From contig SXNB01000188.1 in assembly GCA_005777205.1 (NCBI GenBank), positions 1-7,036 on the forward strand: a stretch of DNA of 7,036 bases, in the 5' to 3' direction. Source of the DNA: Burkholderiales bacterium (lineage in GTDB: Bacteria > Pseudomonadota > Gammaproteobacteria > Burkholderiales > SG8-39). The notes below the pieces were generated by a model. It ran no database searches. It worked only from the letters and a program-made list of their open reading frames with translations, and was not told the DNA's origin. The translations under genes were made by a program, and so were the position numbers. Of this stretch, positions 1 to 5,454 are shown piece by piece (positions within the stretch are counted from its first letter, which is position 1; every line of letters begins with the position of its first letter).

Positions 1-737
1 CGCACCGGGTCGGTGGTGCGGCCGAATTCCGAATCCACCGTGGAGAGCGCGGCCTCGGCCTGCTCCTCGACGTCGTCGTCCGTGGGCGCTACCACCGGCG
101 CATCGGCTGTAATCAGCAGCTGTTCCTGGTCCGGCGCCTGGTCGTAGACCTGGATGCCCATGTCGCCGAAGGTCGAGATGATGGCCTCGATTTGCTCGGC
201 ATCCACTAGGTCGTCCGGCAGGTGGTCGTGGATCTCGGCGTAGGTGAGGAAGCCCCGATCCTTGCCCAGCTTGATCAGGTTCTTCAAGCGCGTCCGACGT
301 GTCTCGGCGTCTTCCTTGGGCAGCTCAGCGGGAATGAACCACGCGTCCTTGCGGCCCTTGCGGCCCGGACGGCCCTTGACCTTGGACTTGACCGCCGCGA
401 CCTTGGCCTCGAGCAGTTCGAGAGCAGCCTTGGCGCTGGTCTTGATCGGGGCTTTGGCGGCGGCCTTGCCTTTACCGGCCTTGGCGTCGGCCTTGGCGAC
501 CGCAGCCTTGGCCGGGGCCTTCCCGGTGCCCGCGACCGGCTTTTGCGCGACTTTGACTTTAGCGACGAGCTTTTTGGCGACGACCTTCTTCAGCAGCTTC
601 TTCGGAACCTTTGCTTTCTTCGCCGCGGCGCGCGCCTTGGGCTTGACCAGCTTCTTCTTTAAGACTTTGATTGCCTTGACTTTCTTGGCTGGCTTGCGGG
701 TTGCGGAAGGCTTCGAATTGCGCTTGGGTTGAGCCAT
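1..737 (-). CDS. rpoD: RNA polymerase sigma factor RpoD (sigma-70), N-terminal part, cut by window edge
   Basis: Primary housekeeping sigma factor, which directs RNA polymerase to -10/-35 promoters. The 245 complete codons visible hold three parts. Residues 1 to about 130 are a Lys/Ala/Val-rich low-complexity tail (about 39 Lys in 130). Residues about 145-205 are sigma region 1.1, with the family pattern GFLTYAEIHDHLPDD and GDMGIQVYDQAPD. An acidic linker (TDDDVEEQAE) follows, then EFGRTTDPV, the start of region 1.2, where the window ends. Regions 1.2-4 lie outside. The ATG at 737 is chosen because AGAGG sits 5 nt upstream and no other Met precedes M192. E. coli sigma-70 begins almost directly with region 1.1, so this protein has an extra tail of well over 100 residues, as known in betaproteobacterial RpoD. 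Last gene of the rpsU-yqeY-dnaG-rpoD operon. Identity is secure. Confidence 0.96.
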   Translation of the reverse strand, partial: MAQPKRNSKPSATRKPAKKVKAIKVLKKKLVKPKARAAAKKAKVPKKLLKKVVAKKLVAKVKVAQKPVAGTGKAPAKAAVAKADAKAGKGKAAAKAPIKTSAKAALELLEAKVAAVKSKVKGRPGRKGRKDAWFIPAELPKEDAETRRTRLKNLIKLGKDRGFLTYAEIHDHLPDDLVDAEQIEAIISTFGDMGIQVYDQAPDQEQLLITADAPVVAPTDDDVEEQAEAALSTVDSEFGRTTDPV

Positions 738-742
738 GCTTG

Positions 743-747
743 CCTCT
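743..747 (-). promoter_or_regulatory. Shine-Dalgarno of rpoD
   Basis: AGAGG on the minus strand, 5 nt before the ATG at 737. It decides the rpoD start and places the Lys-rich tail inside the protein. It lies just downstream of the inverted repeat at 755-798, so that structure could affect access to it. Confidence 0.6.
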
Positions 748-754
748 GAAAAGG

Positions 755-798
755 TCCTGCTCGGCCCAACAACGAATAGGCCAAAAAAAGGAGCAGGA
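755..798 (-). repeat. inverted repeat / hairpin in the dnaG-rpoD spacer
   Basis: On the minus-strand RNA, TCCTGCTC (798-791) pairs perfectly with GAGCAGGA (762-755). Inside lies a U-rich stretch (C followed by seven U) and a second small stem, GGCC/GGCC, closing a 12-nt loop. The U run is within the structure and not after it, so this is not a typical intrinsic terminator. In the E. coli rpsU-dnaG-rpoD operon an RNA processing site lies between dnaG and rpoD. A stem with an exposed U-rich bulge in the same spacer is compatible with that role (inference). The spacer 738-831 holds no gene. Confidence 0.55.
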
Positions 799-831
799 TT
801 TTACCGTAAACCTGCGTCGTTATACAGCTTT

Positions 832-2598
832 TTAGGCGCGCTTCGCCTTGAGTTGGTGCAGCTCCTTCACGCGCTGGTTCAACTCGGCCACCAGCGCCGG
901 GTTCGCAGGAGAGCTGCCAACCTGGCGGGTCAGCGCATCGATTTCCTGGTTCTTGCGCTTGATCCGCAGGGCAAGCTGGATCTGGTGGAATTCGCGCGCC
1001 ACGCCTTCGCCGCCGGTTTCGCCTTCCTCGATTTCCTCGCCCATTGCCGAGGCCATCACCTTGAACACGATCTGCTCGAACTCCGTGCCCTGGAAACGCT
1101 CCACCAGAACCGCACCGCTAACACCTTCTTCGGGCGCGAATTCCGCCACTGCGCGCAGCGCTGCTGTCTCGAGCAGCTCGGGGTCGAGCAGTTCGTCCTC
1201 GACTTGCGCCGCCAGCGAAGGCCTGGACAACACGCAGCGCAGGAGGTTGCGCTCCTGCGTCAGAGTCAGCGGCGGCGCCGAGCGCGCCGGCGCCCGGTTC
1301 TGGTATTGGCTGGGGGCGCCGCCCGGCGCGATCAAGCGCTGGATGTCCTCGACCGCGAGGCCGGACAGGCGCGCGATCTCGCGCCCGATTTGCAGCCGCA
1401 GCACCTGCGCAGTCACCTTCTGCAGATGGGGATTGGCGCGCGCGACGAACTGCGAGCGACCCTCGGCGCTGCCCAGGTTCAATCCGACCTGCAATTCCGC
1501 GATGAGGAATGCCGAAAGTGGCTGCGCCTCCGTCACCATGCGCTCGAACGCCTCCTTCCCGTGGGCCCGGATGTAGCTGTCCGGGTCGTCCTTCTCCGGG
1601 AGGAACAGGAACTTCACCGGCTTGGCGTCGGCGGCGAGGGGCAGGCTCACTTCCAGCGCGCGCCAGGCCGCCTTGCGGCCCGCCGCGTCGCCGTCGAAGC
1701 AGAACACCAGCTCGTCCGCGAGGCGCAGGAGCTTGCTCACGTGCACCGGCGTGGTGGCGGTGCCCAGCGTCGCCACCGCGTAGCCAACGCCGAACAGCGC
1801 CAGCGCGACCACGTCCATGTAGCCCTCGACCACCAGCGCGCGGCCAGCGGCGCGGATGGCGTCTCGCGCCTGTACCAGCCCGTAGACCTCGCGGCCCTTC
1901 TGGAACAGCGGCGTCTCGGAGGAGTTGAGGTACTTGGGCTCGCCCTCGCCCAGCACCCGGCCGCCGAAGCCGATCACCGCGCCGCGCGCGTTGTGGATAG
2001 GAAACATGACGCGGTCGCGGAAGCGGTCGTAGCGCCGGTCCTCGTTGACCACCACCAGTCCGGCGTCCACCAGCGCCTTATCCTCGTAATCCGGAAACGC
2101 CCCTTTCAGCCCCTGCCAATCGTCGGGCGCGTAGCCGATGCGAAAGCGCGCCGCGATCTCGCCTGACAGACCGCGGCCCTTCAGGTACTCGATCGCGTGC
2201 GGTGACTTCTTCAGCTCGTCGCGGTAGAAATCCATCGCCTTTTCCATCAGCGGCAAGAGGTCGGTCTCGCGCTCCTTGCGTGCCGCCGCCTCGGGCGTGC
2301 TCGGCTGCCATTCCGGCACCTGCATGCCGACGCCGGAGGCCAGATCCTTGATCGCGTCCACGTAGCCCAGGCTGGAGTAGGCCATCAGGAAGCCGATGGC
2401 ATTGCCGTGCGCGCCGCAGCCAAAGCAGTGATAGAACTGCTTGGTCGGACTGACCGTGAACGAAGGCGACTTCTCGGTGTGGAACGGGCACAGCCCCTGC
2501 AGGTTGGCGCCGGCCTTCTTCAGCTGCACGAAGCGCGACACCACGTCCACGACATCGACGCGATTGAGGAGGTCCTGCTTGAAGCTGTCGGGTATCAC
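832..2598 (-). CDS. dnaG: DNA primase DnaG
   Basis: Synthesises the short RNA primers for Okazaki fragments and leading-strand start, working with the replicative helicase DnaB. 588 aa (E. coli 581). The N-terminal CHC2 zinc-binding domain has C37, H40, C58 and C61 in CPFH and CFGC. The catalytic core includes DRFRDRVMFPIHN (191-203) and the TOPRIM parts EGYMD (258-262, metal-binding E258), FDGDAAGRKAA (301-311) and KDDPDSY (336-342). A linker near 425-445 (Gly/Ala/Pro/Gln) leads to the C-terminal helicase-interaction domain (about 446-588). The start is GTG: MIPDSFKQDLLNRVDVVDVV matches the family N-terminus exactly, and no ATG would keep it. I see no convincing Shine-Dalgarno before it, which fits low primase expression inside an operon. 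Third gene of the operon, 71 bp behind yqeY and 94 bp ahead of rpoD. All catalytic and zinc residues are present. Confidence 0.98.
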   Translation of the reverse strand: MIPDSFKQDLLNRVDVVDVVSRFVQLKKAGANLQGLCPFHTEKSPSFTVSPTKQFYHCFGCGAHGNAIGFLMAYSSLGYVDAIKDLASGVGMQVPEWQPSTPEAAARKERETDLLPLMEKAMDFYRDELKKSPHAIEYLKGRGLSGEIAARFRIGYAPDDWQGLKGAFPDYEDKALVDAGLVVVNEDRRYDRFRDRVMFPIHNARGAVIGFGGRVLGEGEPKYLNSSETPLFQKGREVYGLVQARDAIRAAGRALVVEGYMDVVALALFGVGYAVATLGTATTPVHVSKLLRLADELVFCFDGDAAGRKAAWRALEVSLPLAADAKPVKFLFLPEKDDPDSYIRAHGKEAFERMVTEAQPLSAFLIAELQVGLNLGSAEGRSQFVARANPHLQKVTAQVLRLQIGREIARLSGLAVEDIQRLIAPGGAPSQYQNRAPARSAPPLTLTQERNLLRCVLSRPSLAAQVEDELLDPELLETAALRAVAEFAPEEGVSGAVLVERFQGTEFEQIVFKVMASAMGEEIEEGETGGEGVAREFHQIQLALRIKRKNQEIDALTRQVGSSPANPALVAELNQRVKELHQLKAKRA

Positions 2599-2624
2599 TG
2601 AAGCAAGTCAGGCATCCGAACACA

Positions 2625-2664
2625 CGGGGCAGCATTTTCCGCTGAAAAACGTGGCCTGTCCCCG
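2625..2664 (-). repeat. hairpin-forming spacer between yqeY and dnaG
   Basis: The minus-strand RNA can form CGGGG(A)CAG (2664-2656) with CTGCCCCG (2632-2625), one bulged A, enclosing a smaller CAGC/GCTG stem (2644-2641 with 2633-2630). A competing hairpin pairs GGACAG (2661-2656) with CTGTCC (2678-2673) around the yqeY stop codon and is followed 6 nt later by five U. The folds share bases, so they exclude one another. This could be a weak terminator or attenuator ahead of dnaG; the function is inferred only. Confidence 0.4.
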
Positions 2665-2670
2665 ATTTTC
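2644..2670 (-). repeat. candidate dispersed repeat motif (GGGGACAGGCCACG core)
   Basis: Directly at the yqeY stop, the minus strand reads GAAAA, then TCGGGGACAGGCCACG, then TTTTTC. From memory, near-identical motifs (GGGGACAGACCACG flanked by A and T runs) recur between genes in many proteobacteria, in part near REP-associated Y1 (RAYT) transposases. Only one copy is in this window, so repeat status cannot be shown here. It may be a solitary REP-like unit inserted in the spacer. Confidence 0.35.
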
Positions 2671-3113
2671 TAGGACAGCCTGGATTTCAGCAGCGCCGAC
2701 ACCTTGCCCATGTCTGCCTTGACCGCCAGGCGCGGCTTGAGCAGGGCCATGGCCTTGCCCATGTCCTTGACGCTCGCGGCGCCGGATTCCGCCACCGCGG
2801 CCGCGACCGCCTCGGCGACCTCGGCCTCGGTCATCTGCTGCGGCAGGTAGGCCGAGAGCACGCCGATCTCGAACTGCTCCTGGGCGGCGAGGTCGGCGCG
2901 GGCAGCCTTCTCGTACTGGACGATGGATTCGCGCCGCTGCTTGATCATCTTGTCGATGATGGACAGAACGTCAGCGTCGGCGAGCTCGACCCGCTCGTCC
3001 ACTTCCTTCTGCTTCATCGCCGCCAGCAGCAACCGGACCGCCGACAGGCGCTGGCTGTCCTTGGCGCGCATCGCGGCCTTCATGTCCTCGGTGATTCGGA
3101 TTTTGAGCGTCAT
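2670..3113 (-). CDS. yqeY: GatB/YqeY domain-containing protein
   Basis: A 147-aa protein of the YqeY family, related to the C-terminal tRNA-binding domain of the GatB amidotransferase subunit. Its cellular role is not firmly established; a link to tRNA or translation is inferred from the homology. Visible family features are the N-terminal helix MTLKIRITEDMKAAMRAKD, the RLSAVRLLLAAMKQKEVD segment (about 22-40), IKQRRESIVQYEKAARADL (about 58-76), LSAYLPQQMTEAEV (about 86-99) and a Lys/Ala-rich tail with the repeated KADMGKVSALLK motif. Length is normal. The ATG at 3113 gives the canonical start; a run of five G lies 10 nt upstream. It stands between rpsU and dnaG, as commonly seen in beta- and many gammaproteobacteria, just behind the rpsU terminator, so it probably depends on read-through or a local promoter. 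Confidence 0.93.
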   Translation of the reverse strand: MTLKIRITEDMKAAMRAKDSQRLSAVRLLLAAMKQKEVDERVELADADVLSIIDKMIKQRRESIVQYEKAARADLAAQEQFEIGVLSAYLPQQMTEAEVAEAVAAAVAESGAASVKDMGKAMALLKPRLAVKADMGKVSALLKSRLS

Positions 3114-3127
3114 GTCGTCTGGACCCC

Positions 3128-3161
3128 CAAATGAAAACGCCCCGGCGGCAAGCCAGGGCGT
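3128..3161 (-). terminator. intrinsic terminator / attenuator after rpsU
   Basis: On the minus strand ACGCCCTGGC (3161-3152) pairs with GCCGGGGCGT (3146-3137) over 10 bp with one U-G pair, closing a TTGCC loop. It is followed directly by TTTTCATTT. It starts 24 nt past the rpsU stop. In E. coli a terminator at this same place lets abundant rpsU message end while a fraction reads through to dnaG and rpoD; the same role is inferred here. Confidence 0.85.
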
Positions 3162-3185
3162 CGAGGCCGGCTCTGCCGTCCGGTA

Positions 3186-3398
3186 TTAGTACATCTTCGC
3201 CGGCAGCATGTGGCTGCGCAGGCGCTTGTGGTGGCGCTTCACCGCGGCGGCGAGCTTGCGCTTGCGCTCGGTGGTGGGCTTCTCGTAGTACTCGCGGGCG
3301 CGCAGCTCGGTGAGCAGCCCGGTCTTCTCCACGGTGCGCTTGAAGCGGCGCATCGCCACTTCGAAAGGTTCGTTTTCCTTGACGCGTACGGTCGGCAT
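3186..3398 (-). CDS. rpsU: 30S ribosomal protein S21
   Basis: Small-subunit ribosomal protein needed for efficient initiation on natural mRNAs, bound near the 16S 3' end. 70 aa, very basic, with the family hallmarks VRVKENEPFEVAMRRFKR (5-22), YYEKPTTERKRK (37-48) and a basic C-terminal helix ending in LPAKMY. Length is exactly that of proteobacterial S21. The ATG at 3398 is preceded by AAGGA about 10 nt upstream. A consensus TATAAT lies upstream (3460-3455) and a strong terminator downstream. As promoter-proximal gene with its own terminator it should be the most abundant product of the operon. Divergent from tsaD, as in E. coli. Confidence 0.98.
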   Translation of the reverse strand: MPTVRVKENEPFEVAMRRFKRTVEKTGLLTELRAREYYEKPTTERKRKLAAAVKRHHKRLRSHMLPAKMY

Positions 3399-3454
3399 GC
3401 TATGCGGGTCCTTGCCTTGGTTACCCTGATTACTGGTAGAGCGGAAAGACCTGA

Positions 3455-3460
3455 ATTATA
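3455..3460 (-). promoter_or_regulatory. -10 box of the rpsU operon promoter
   Basis: A perfect TATAAT on the minus strand. Initiation about 7 nt downstream (near 3448) would give a leader of about 50 nt before the rpsU ATG. No good -35 (TTGACA-like) is seen 16-18 bp upstream, so an activator or upstream element may help. The opposite strand reads TATATC over the same bases (3457-3462), so it could also fire toward tsaD. Confidence 0.6.
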
Positions 3461-3492
3461 TCTGGATTCCGACCTTCCCCGCTACTCCCGGC

Positions 3493-3498
3493 TACACT
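3493..3498 (+). promoter_or_regulatory. candidate -10 box of tsaD
   Basis: TACACT matches TATAAT at four of six positions, including the critical first T, second A and last T. It ends 8 nt before the tsaD ATG, so a start point 7-9 nt downstream would fall at or next to the start codon. No Shine-Dalgarno is present in the 20 nt before the ATG. No clear -35 is seen. Confidence 0.35.
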
Positions 3499-3506
3499 CT
3501 CGGCCC

Positions 3507-4532
3507 ATGCTGATCCTGGGCGTCGAAAGCTCCTGCGACGAGACCGGCCTCGCCGTGTACGACACCGCGGCGGGGAAACTGCTCGCGCACGCGATTCACT
3601 CCCAGGTGGCCATGCACGAGGCCTACGGCGGCGTCGTGCCCGAGCTGGCCTCCCGGGACCATATCCGCAGGCTGGTGCCGCTGGCCCGGGCGGTGCTCGG
3701 CCAGGCCGGCCGGCAGGTCAGGGACCTCGAGGCCATCGCCTACACCCAGGGCCCCGGGCTCGCCGGCGCGCTGCTGGCCGGCGCCGCCTTCGCCCATGGC
3801 CTCGCCTTCGCGCTGGGCGTGCCCGCCATCGGCGTTCATCATATGGAAGGCCATCTCCTGTCGCCGATGCTCTCGGCGCATCCACCGCAGTTTCCGTTCG
3901 TCGCCCTGCTTGTCTCCGGCGGCCATACCCAACTAATGAAGGCGACCGCCGCCGGAAGCTACGAACTCCTGGGCGAAACACTGGACGATGCCGCCGGAGA
4001 GGCTTTCGTCAAGACCGCAAAGCTCCTGGGCCTGGGCTATCCGGGCGGCCCCGCCTTGTCGAAGCTCGCCGAGTCCGGCGTGCCAGGTCGCCACAAGCTG
4101 CCGCGACCGATGGTCAACAGAGACGACCTCGACTTCAGCTTCTCCGGCTTGAAGACCGCGGTGCTAACGCTGGTGCGCGGCAGGGAACCGGAACCGCAGT
4201 TCCATGCCGACGTGGCTCGCGCATTCGTGGATGCGGCGGTGGAGGTGCTGGTGGCGAAATGCGTCAAGGCGTTACAGAAGACCGGAATGAAGCGCCTGGT
4301 GGTCGCCGGTGGCGTGGGCGCGAACAAGCAACTGCGCACGGCCCTAGGCGAAGCCGCAACTGTGAAGGGCTTCGAGGTTTTCTACCCCGAACCCGAGCTC
4401 TGCACCGACAACGGGGCCATGATCGCCTTTGCAGCCGCCTTATCGCTGCACAGGCGAAACCTAACGCCAACGACAAGCGCCAACACCGGCTTCTCCGTCC
4501 ACCCCCGCTGGAATCTCGAAAAAATTACCTAG
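3507..4532 (+). CDS. tsaD: tRNA N6-adenosine threonylcarbamoyltransferase TsaD
   Basis: Transfers the threonylcarbamoyl group from threonylcarbamoyl-AMP (made by TsaC/TsaB partners) to A37 of tRNAs reading ANN codons, in a cytoplasmic complex with TsaB and TsaE. 341 aa (E. coli 337). ASKHA-fold motifs in order: LGVESSCDETGLAVYD (4-19), GGVVPELASRDH (41-52), YTQGPGLAGALLAG (79-92), the metal-binding HMEGH (H112, H116), LLVSGGHTQL (134-143), GETLDDAAGEAFVKTAKLLGL (about 156-176), FSFSGLKTAV (210-219), VAGGVGANKQLR (266-277) and CTDNGAMIA (299-307) with the third metal ligand D301. The ATG at 3507 gives the canonical MLILGVESSCDET start. The frame stays open upstream to 3210, but that extension is antisense to rpsU and unlike the family. 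It converges with panE, the stop regions overlapping by 8 bp. Confidence 0.98.
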   Translation: MLILGVESSCDETGLAVYDTAAGKLLAHAIHSQVAMHEAYGGVVPELASRDHIRRLVPLARAVLGQAGRQVRDLEAIAYTQGPGLAGALLAGAAFAHGLAFALGVPAIGVHHMEGHLLSPMLSAHPPQFPFVALLVSGGHTQLMKATAAGSYELLGETLDDAAGEAFVKTAKLLGLGYPGGPALSKLAESGVPGRHKLPRPMVNRDDLDFSFSGLKTAVLTLVRGREPEPQFHADVARAFVDAAVEVLVAKCVKALQKTGMKRLVVAGGVGANKQLRTALGEAATVKGFEVFYPEPELCTDNGAMIAFAAALSLHRRNLTPTTSANTGFSVHPRWNLEKIT

Positions 4533-5454
4533 CCTCCCGCGCCCGCCGCGCCGAGTACGCCTCCACGTGCGTCGTCGACACCTCGAGCATCGGCGTCGCG
4601 AGGCCGTGCTTCCGAGCCAGCGCGAGCAGCGCTCCCAGGACGTGGTCACCCTCGATGGCGCCGCCTGATTCGATGTCGCGCATCATCGAGGCGCCGAAAA
4701 ACGATCCCTTCGCCGTTGCCATCCCGCGGTAGGTCGCCATCGCCGCCTCGCCGGGCGGAAATCCCGCCGCCCTGGCGATCGCGGCGCACTCGGCTAGCAG
4801 GGCGAGCGTCAGCTTCTCGCCCGAGCCGGTGAAGACGATATCGCCCACCGGCGCGCGCATCAGGGAGGTAATGCCCGCAATGGTCGCGAGCATTACCCAT
4901 TTCTCCCACATCGCCTGGTCGATGTCGTCGAGTTGCTTCCAGTCGAACTTGACGCCGGCAAGGTCTGCGGACAGCGCTTGGCAGGCGCCCTTCTGCGAGG
5001 CGGCGCGCGGCCCGAACACGATGCGCTGGAACTCGGCTAACTGGCGCACTTCGCCGTCGGGCGCGAGCATTGCGGCGATGTAGGCGACGCCGCCGAGCAC
5101 CTTGTCGCGCCCGAAGCGCTCGTCCAGCACCTGCAGGTGCGCCATGCCGTTCAGGAAAGGCAGCACCACTGCCGTGCCGCCCATCGCCGGAGCGATGGCG
5201 TCCATCCCGCTCACCAGGTCGTAGGCCTTCGTGGTGAACATGACGAGGTCGTATTCCGGCTTCACTGCATCCTGCATCACGAATTTCACTTTCAGCGTGG
5301 CGTTGCCATACGGGCTCACGATGCGCAAACCGTCCTTTGCCAGCGCCGCCGCGCGCTTCGGCCGTACCAGGAAGGTCACATCCGCCCCGGCCTCGACCAT
5401 CCGCCCGCCGAAGTATCCGCCCACGCCGCCCGCGCCCAACACCAGTGTCTTCAT
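4525..5454 (-). CDS. panE: ketopantoate reductase family protein (PanE-like, 2-dehydropantoate 2-reductase)
   Basis: By family it reduces 2-dehydropantoate to pantoate with NADPH, a step toward pantothenate and CoA. 309 aa (E. coli 303). The N-terminal Rossmann motif is LGAGGVGGYFGGRM (6-19); TTKAYD contains K76 (E. coli K72); LNGMAHL has N102 (E. coli N98). The C-terminal domain has MWEKW with catalytic K185 (E. coli K176), S256 and E268 at the spacing of E. coli S244/E256. The positions of E. coli N180 and N184 appear as L189 and A193, so the substrate could differ from ketopantoate; family assignment is firm, substrate less so. The ATG at 5454 gives MKTLVLGAGGVGG, has AAGGA 4 nt upstream and overlaps the plsY stop as ATGA, which points to translational coupling. 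An open frame continues to 5691 but is antisense-free plsY sequence in another frame and not needed. Stop TAA, tail to tail with tsaD. Confidence 0.88.
   Translation of the reverse strand: MKTLVLGAGGVGGYFGGRMVEAGADVTFLVRPKRAAALAKDGLRIVSPYGNATLKVKFVMQDAVKPEYDLVMFTTKAYDLVSGMDAIAPAMGGTAVVLPFLNGMAHLQVLDERFGRDKVLGGVAYIAAMLAPDGEVRQLAEFQRIVFGPRAASQKGACQALSADLAGVKFDWKQLDDIDQAMWEKWVMLATIAGITSLMRAPVGDIVFTGSGEKLTLALLAECAAIARAAGFPPGEAAMATYRGMATAKGSFFGASMMRDIESGGAIEGDHVLGALLALARKHGLATPMLEVSTTHVEAYSARRAREAR

Noticed and set aside
222..732. Plus-strand open frames opposite rpoD (146 and 162 codons)
   Set aside because: They mirror the Lys/Ala-rich repeats of the rpoD tail, giving Leu/Ala/Gly-rich translations, and have no recognisable domain.
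755..802. Plus-strand reading of the 755-798 inverted repeat plus TTTT as an antisense terminator
   Set aside because: The loop is 28 nt and the T run is only four long, with no plus-strand gene to terminate.
798..803. TAAAAT on the minus strand as an rpoD-proximal promoter
   Set aside because: It matches five of six -10 positions, but the best -35 at 17 bp (TGTATA) is poor and it overlaps the hairpin arm. E. coli has internal rpoD promoters, so it remains possible, but too weak to list.
736..2166. Long plus-strand open frame of 476 codons antisense to dnaG
   Set aside because: It lies opposite an unmistakable dnaG with all motifs, its translation is Arg/His/Leu-rich low-complexity sequence with no family resemblance, and such frames are expected in GC-rich DNA.
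3210..3506. N-terminal extension of tsaD back to 3210
   Set aside because: It would be antisense to rpsU and adds about 99 residues absent from the family; MLILGVESSCDET at 3507 is the canonical start.
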